Shown piece after piece: positions 63,931 through 64,000 of a stretch of DNA of 64,000 bases. The notes beneath the pieces were generated by a model. It was not told the origin of the DNA, searched no databases, and worked only from the letters and a program-made list of their open reading frames with translations. Source of the stretch: an uncultured Lachnospiraceae bacterium (GTDB lineage Bacteria; Bacillota; Clostridia; Lachnospirales; Lachnospiraceae); the NCBI GenBank assembly GCA_934317005.1, contig CAKREB010000016.1, positions 8,050 to 72,049 of the forward strand, in the 5' to 3' direction. Positions within the stretch are counted from its first letter, which is position 1, and each line of letters starts with the position of its first letter. The position numbers and the translations under genes were made by a program.

Positions 63931-64000
63931 TCATGAATGTTCTTTCACATACTGCAGAAATTCCGGTGTCTTTGACCAGTATTTTACACCCCAGTTTTCA
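63931..64000 (-). CDS. C-terminal end of an unidentified gene (partial)
   Basis: A minus-strand frame enters from the right edge and ends NWGVKYWSKTPEFLQYVKEH, then Ser and TGA (63931-63933). It is too short to assign. Confidence 0.4.
   Translation of the reverse strand, partial: ENWGVKYWSKTPEFLQYVKEHS

Noticed and set aside
1..64000. CRISPR arrays and rRNA genes
   Set aside because: I saw no regularly spaced repeats, no cas genes and no rRNA-like segments.

Overview
The window looks like a chromosomal segment of a low-GC, Gram-positive gut-type anaerobe, most likely a member of the Lachnospiraceae (Clostridia). This is an inference from A/T-rich codon use, AGGAGG-type ribosome binding sites, AgrA/AgrC-like LytTR two-component genes, AAA-ATPase/PD-(D/E)XK genes and zinc-ribbon serine/threonine kinases. 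No species is claimed.

Left part (1-8 kb): the end of a DinG-type helicase, a small helical protein, and a LytTR response regulator with an AgrC-like sensor kinase whose reading frame is broken by a run of ten C. Two secreted cell-wall hydrolases follow on the minus strand (a CHAP protein and an M23 protein sharing SH3-like N-termini), each behind a near-identical direct-repeat promoter; a third copy of that promoter sits near 41.0 kb. Between the hydrolases are a zinc-ribbon/YARHG membrane protein and a small secreted protein.

Middle part (8.1-38 kb): about 22 minus-strand genes packed like one operon form a dense phospho-signalling island. It holds six kinase-fold proteins, each starting with a CxxC/CxxC zinc ribbon (one is a predicted pseudokinase, one carries a solute-binding-like sensor, two carry PASTA repeats, one carries FHA), three PP2C phosphatases, nine FHA proteins (ten FHA domains), an FHA-ABC exporter, a VWA-TM-FHA protein, zinc-ribbon membrane proteins, a lipoprotein, and an orphan LytTR regulator. 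A promoter with a second type of 21-bp-period direct repeat lies at its head. The same promoter type precedes a neighbouring two-gene unit (38.3-40.3 kb) for a lipoprotein and a carbohydrate-binding-like secreted protein. I regard this island, with its two LytTR regulators and two operator families, as the best candidate for an undescribed system: a multi-kinase network probably tied to the cell envelope. Its output is unknown.

Right part (41-57.7 kb): an AAA-ATPase/nuclease-like gene, then a 13-gene minus-strand cluster: PucR regulator, BMP-type ABC importer (ATPase, two permeases, lipoprotein), two cysteine hydrolases (one strongly biuret-hydrolase-like), an allophanate hydrolase split into two genes in reversed domain order, DUF2877, FdrA, DUF1116 and carbamate kinase. 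Together they suggest import and breakdown of a ureide such as biuret or allophanate, with a carbamoyl group passed to carbamoyl phosphate and then to ATP.

Right end (57.9-64 kb): a decaying accessory region with a truncated nuclease-like gene, a duplicated tRNA-end/terminator segment, five tRNA genes (Pro, Gly, Arg, His, Gln), a truncated ATPase, a DJ-1 remnant, a hairpin-rich repeat, a TetR/alpha-beta-hydrolase pair, a truncated XRE regulator and a PAP2 gene broken by an amber codon.
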